From positions 1 to 64,000 of the forward strand of contig JADDOH010011248.1 in the NCBI GenBank assembly GCA_016648135.1: 64,000 nt of DNA. The letters are read 5' to 3'. The notes below the pieces were generated by a model. That model ran no database searches and was not told where the DNA came from. It worked only from the letters and a program-made list of their open reading frames with translations. Positions 63,794 to 64,000 of this stretch are shown here, in pieces. Within the stretch, counting starts at the first letter, position 1. Each line of letters starts with the position of its first letter. Made by a program: the position numbers and the translations under genes. This stretch comes from Agrypnia vestita. Its lineage: Eukaryota > Arthropoda > Insecta > Trichoptera > Phryganeidae.

Positions 63794-64000
63794 ATATATT
63801 TAAAATAGGGTTCAAAGGGAAGATGGTGCTATTGATTTGTGTAAAACCTAAATATTAAGAATATACCTATTTAAAATTTGTCCAAGGAGGGGGGGTGTTT
63901 TTCGGGATCCTAGAGTGCAACTTACGGACTATATATGGCGTTCAATATGTTGCATATTTATACAGCCAGTAAGTGTATCTATTTGCCTTGGAGGGTCCTA

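Overview
The window is AT-rich, intron-rich and transposon-dense animal DNA, most likely from an insect. Pointers are the mix of Jockey-, CR1- and R1-like LINEs, mariner, piggyBac, PIF/Harbinger-like, hAT-like, pogo-like and Helitron relics, and an interstitial array of the arthropod telomere pentamer TTAGG. Lepidoptera or a related order is plausible but not proven. Nothing bacterial (operon, RBS, CRISPR) is present. All family assignments come from motifs read by eye; no database search was possible.

The main gene is a lysosomal alpha-N-acetylglucosaminidase (NAGLU, GH89) on the + strand, from the ATG at 2998 to the stop at 36837. It can be assembled from 16 coding positions whose splice phases agree throughout, giving an 801-residue protein with a signal peptide, both family catalytic glutamates (E328, E458) and a C-terminal extension compared with the human enzyme. 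Coding position 8 exists in three copies: 8a at 13324, 8b at 13672 and 8c at 21892. All three have the same phases (in 2, out 0), so only one can be used per transcript without a frameshift. This arrangement of apparently mutually exclusive exons is the best candidate for an undescribed system here.

Downstream (37.4-42.2 kb) lie an internally deleted mariner and a minus-strand gene for a small secreted-type protein with two WAP (four-disulfide core) domains, seen as two exons plus a possible signal-peptide exon.

The rest is repeat landscape. 1-2.7 kb: Helitron-like repeat, Harbinger-like MITEs and a hAT-like element nested in one of them. NAGLU introns: LINE fragments of several clades, two piggyBac-like relics, palindromic MITEs, a tRNA-derived SINE, and TTAGG repeats. 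42-49 kb: Helitron-like minisatellite, tRNA-like sequences, a perfect 24-bp hairpin, and a pogo-like transposon. 49.6-51.3 kb: a Helitron-like end attached to about 1.5 kb of roughly 115-bp modules packed with TTCnnGAA heat-shock-element motifs. 52-64 kb: LINE tails, three Harbinger relics carrying a transposase N-terminus, a 12-unit 75-bp minisatellite open in three frames, hAT-like elements, and a nested hAT/Harbinger/inverted-repeat stack.
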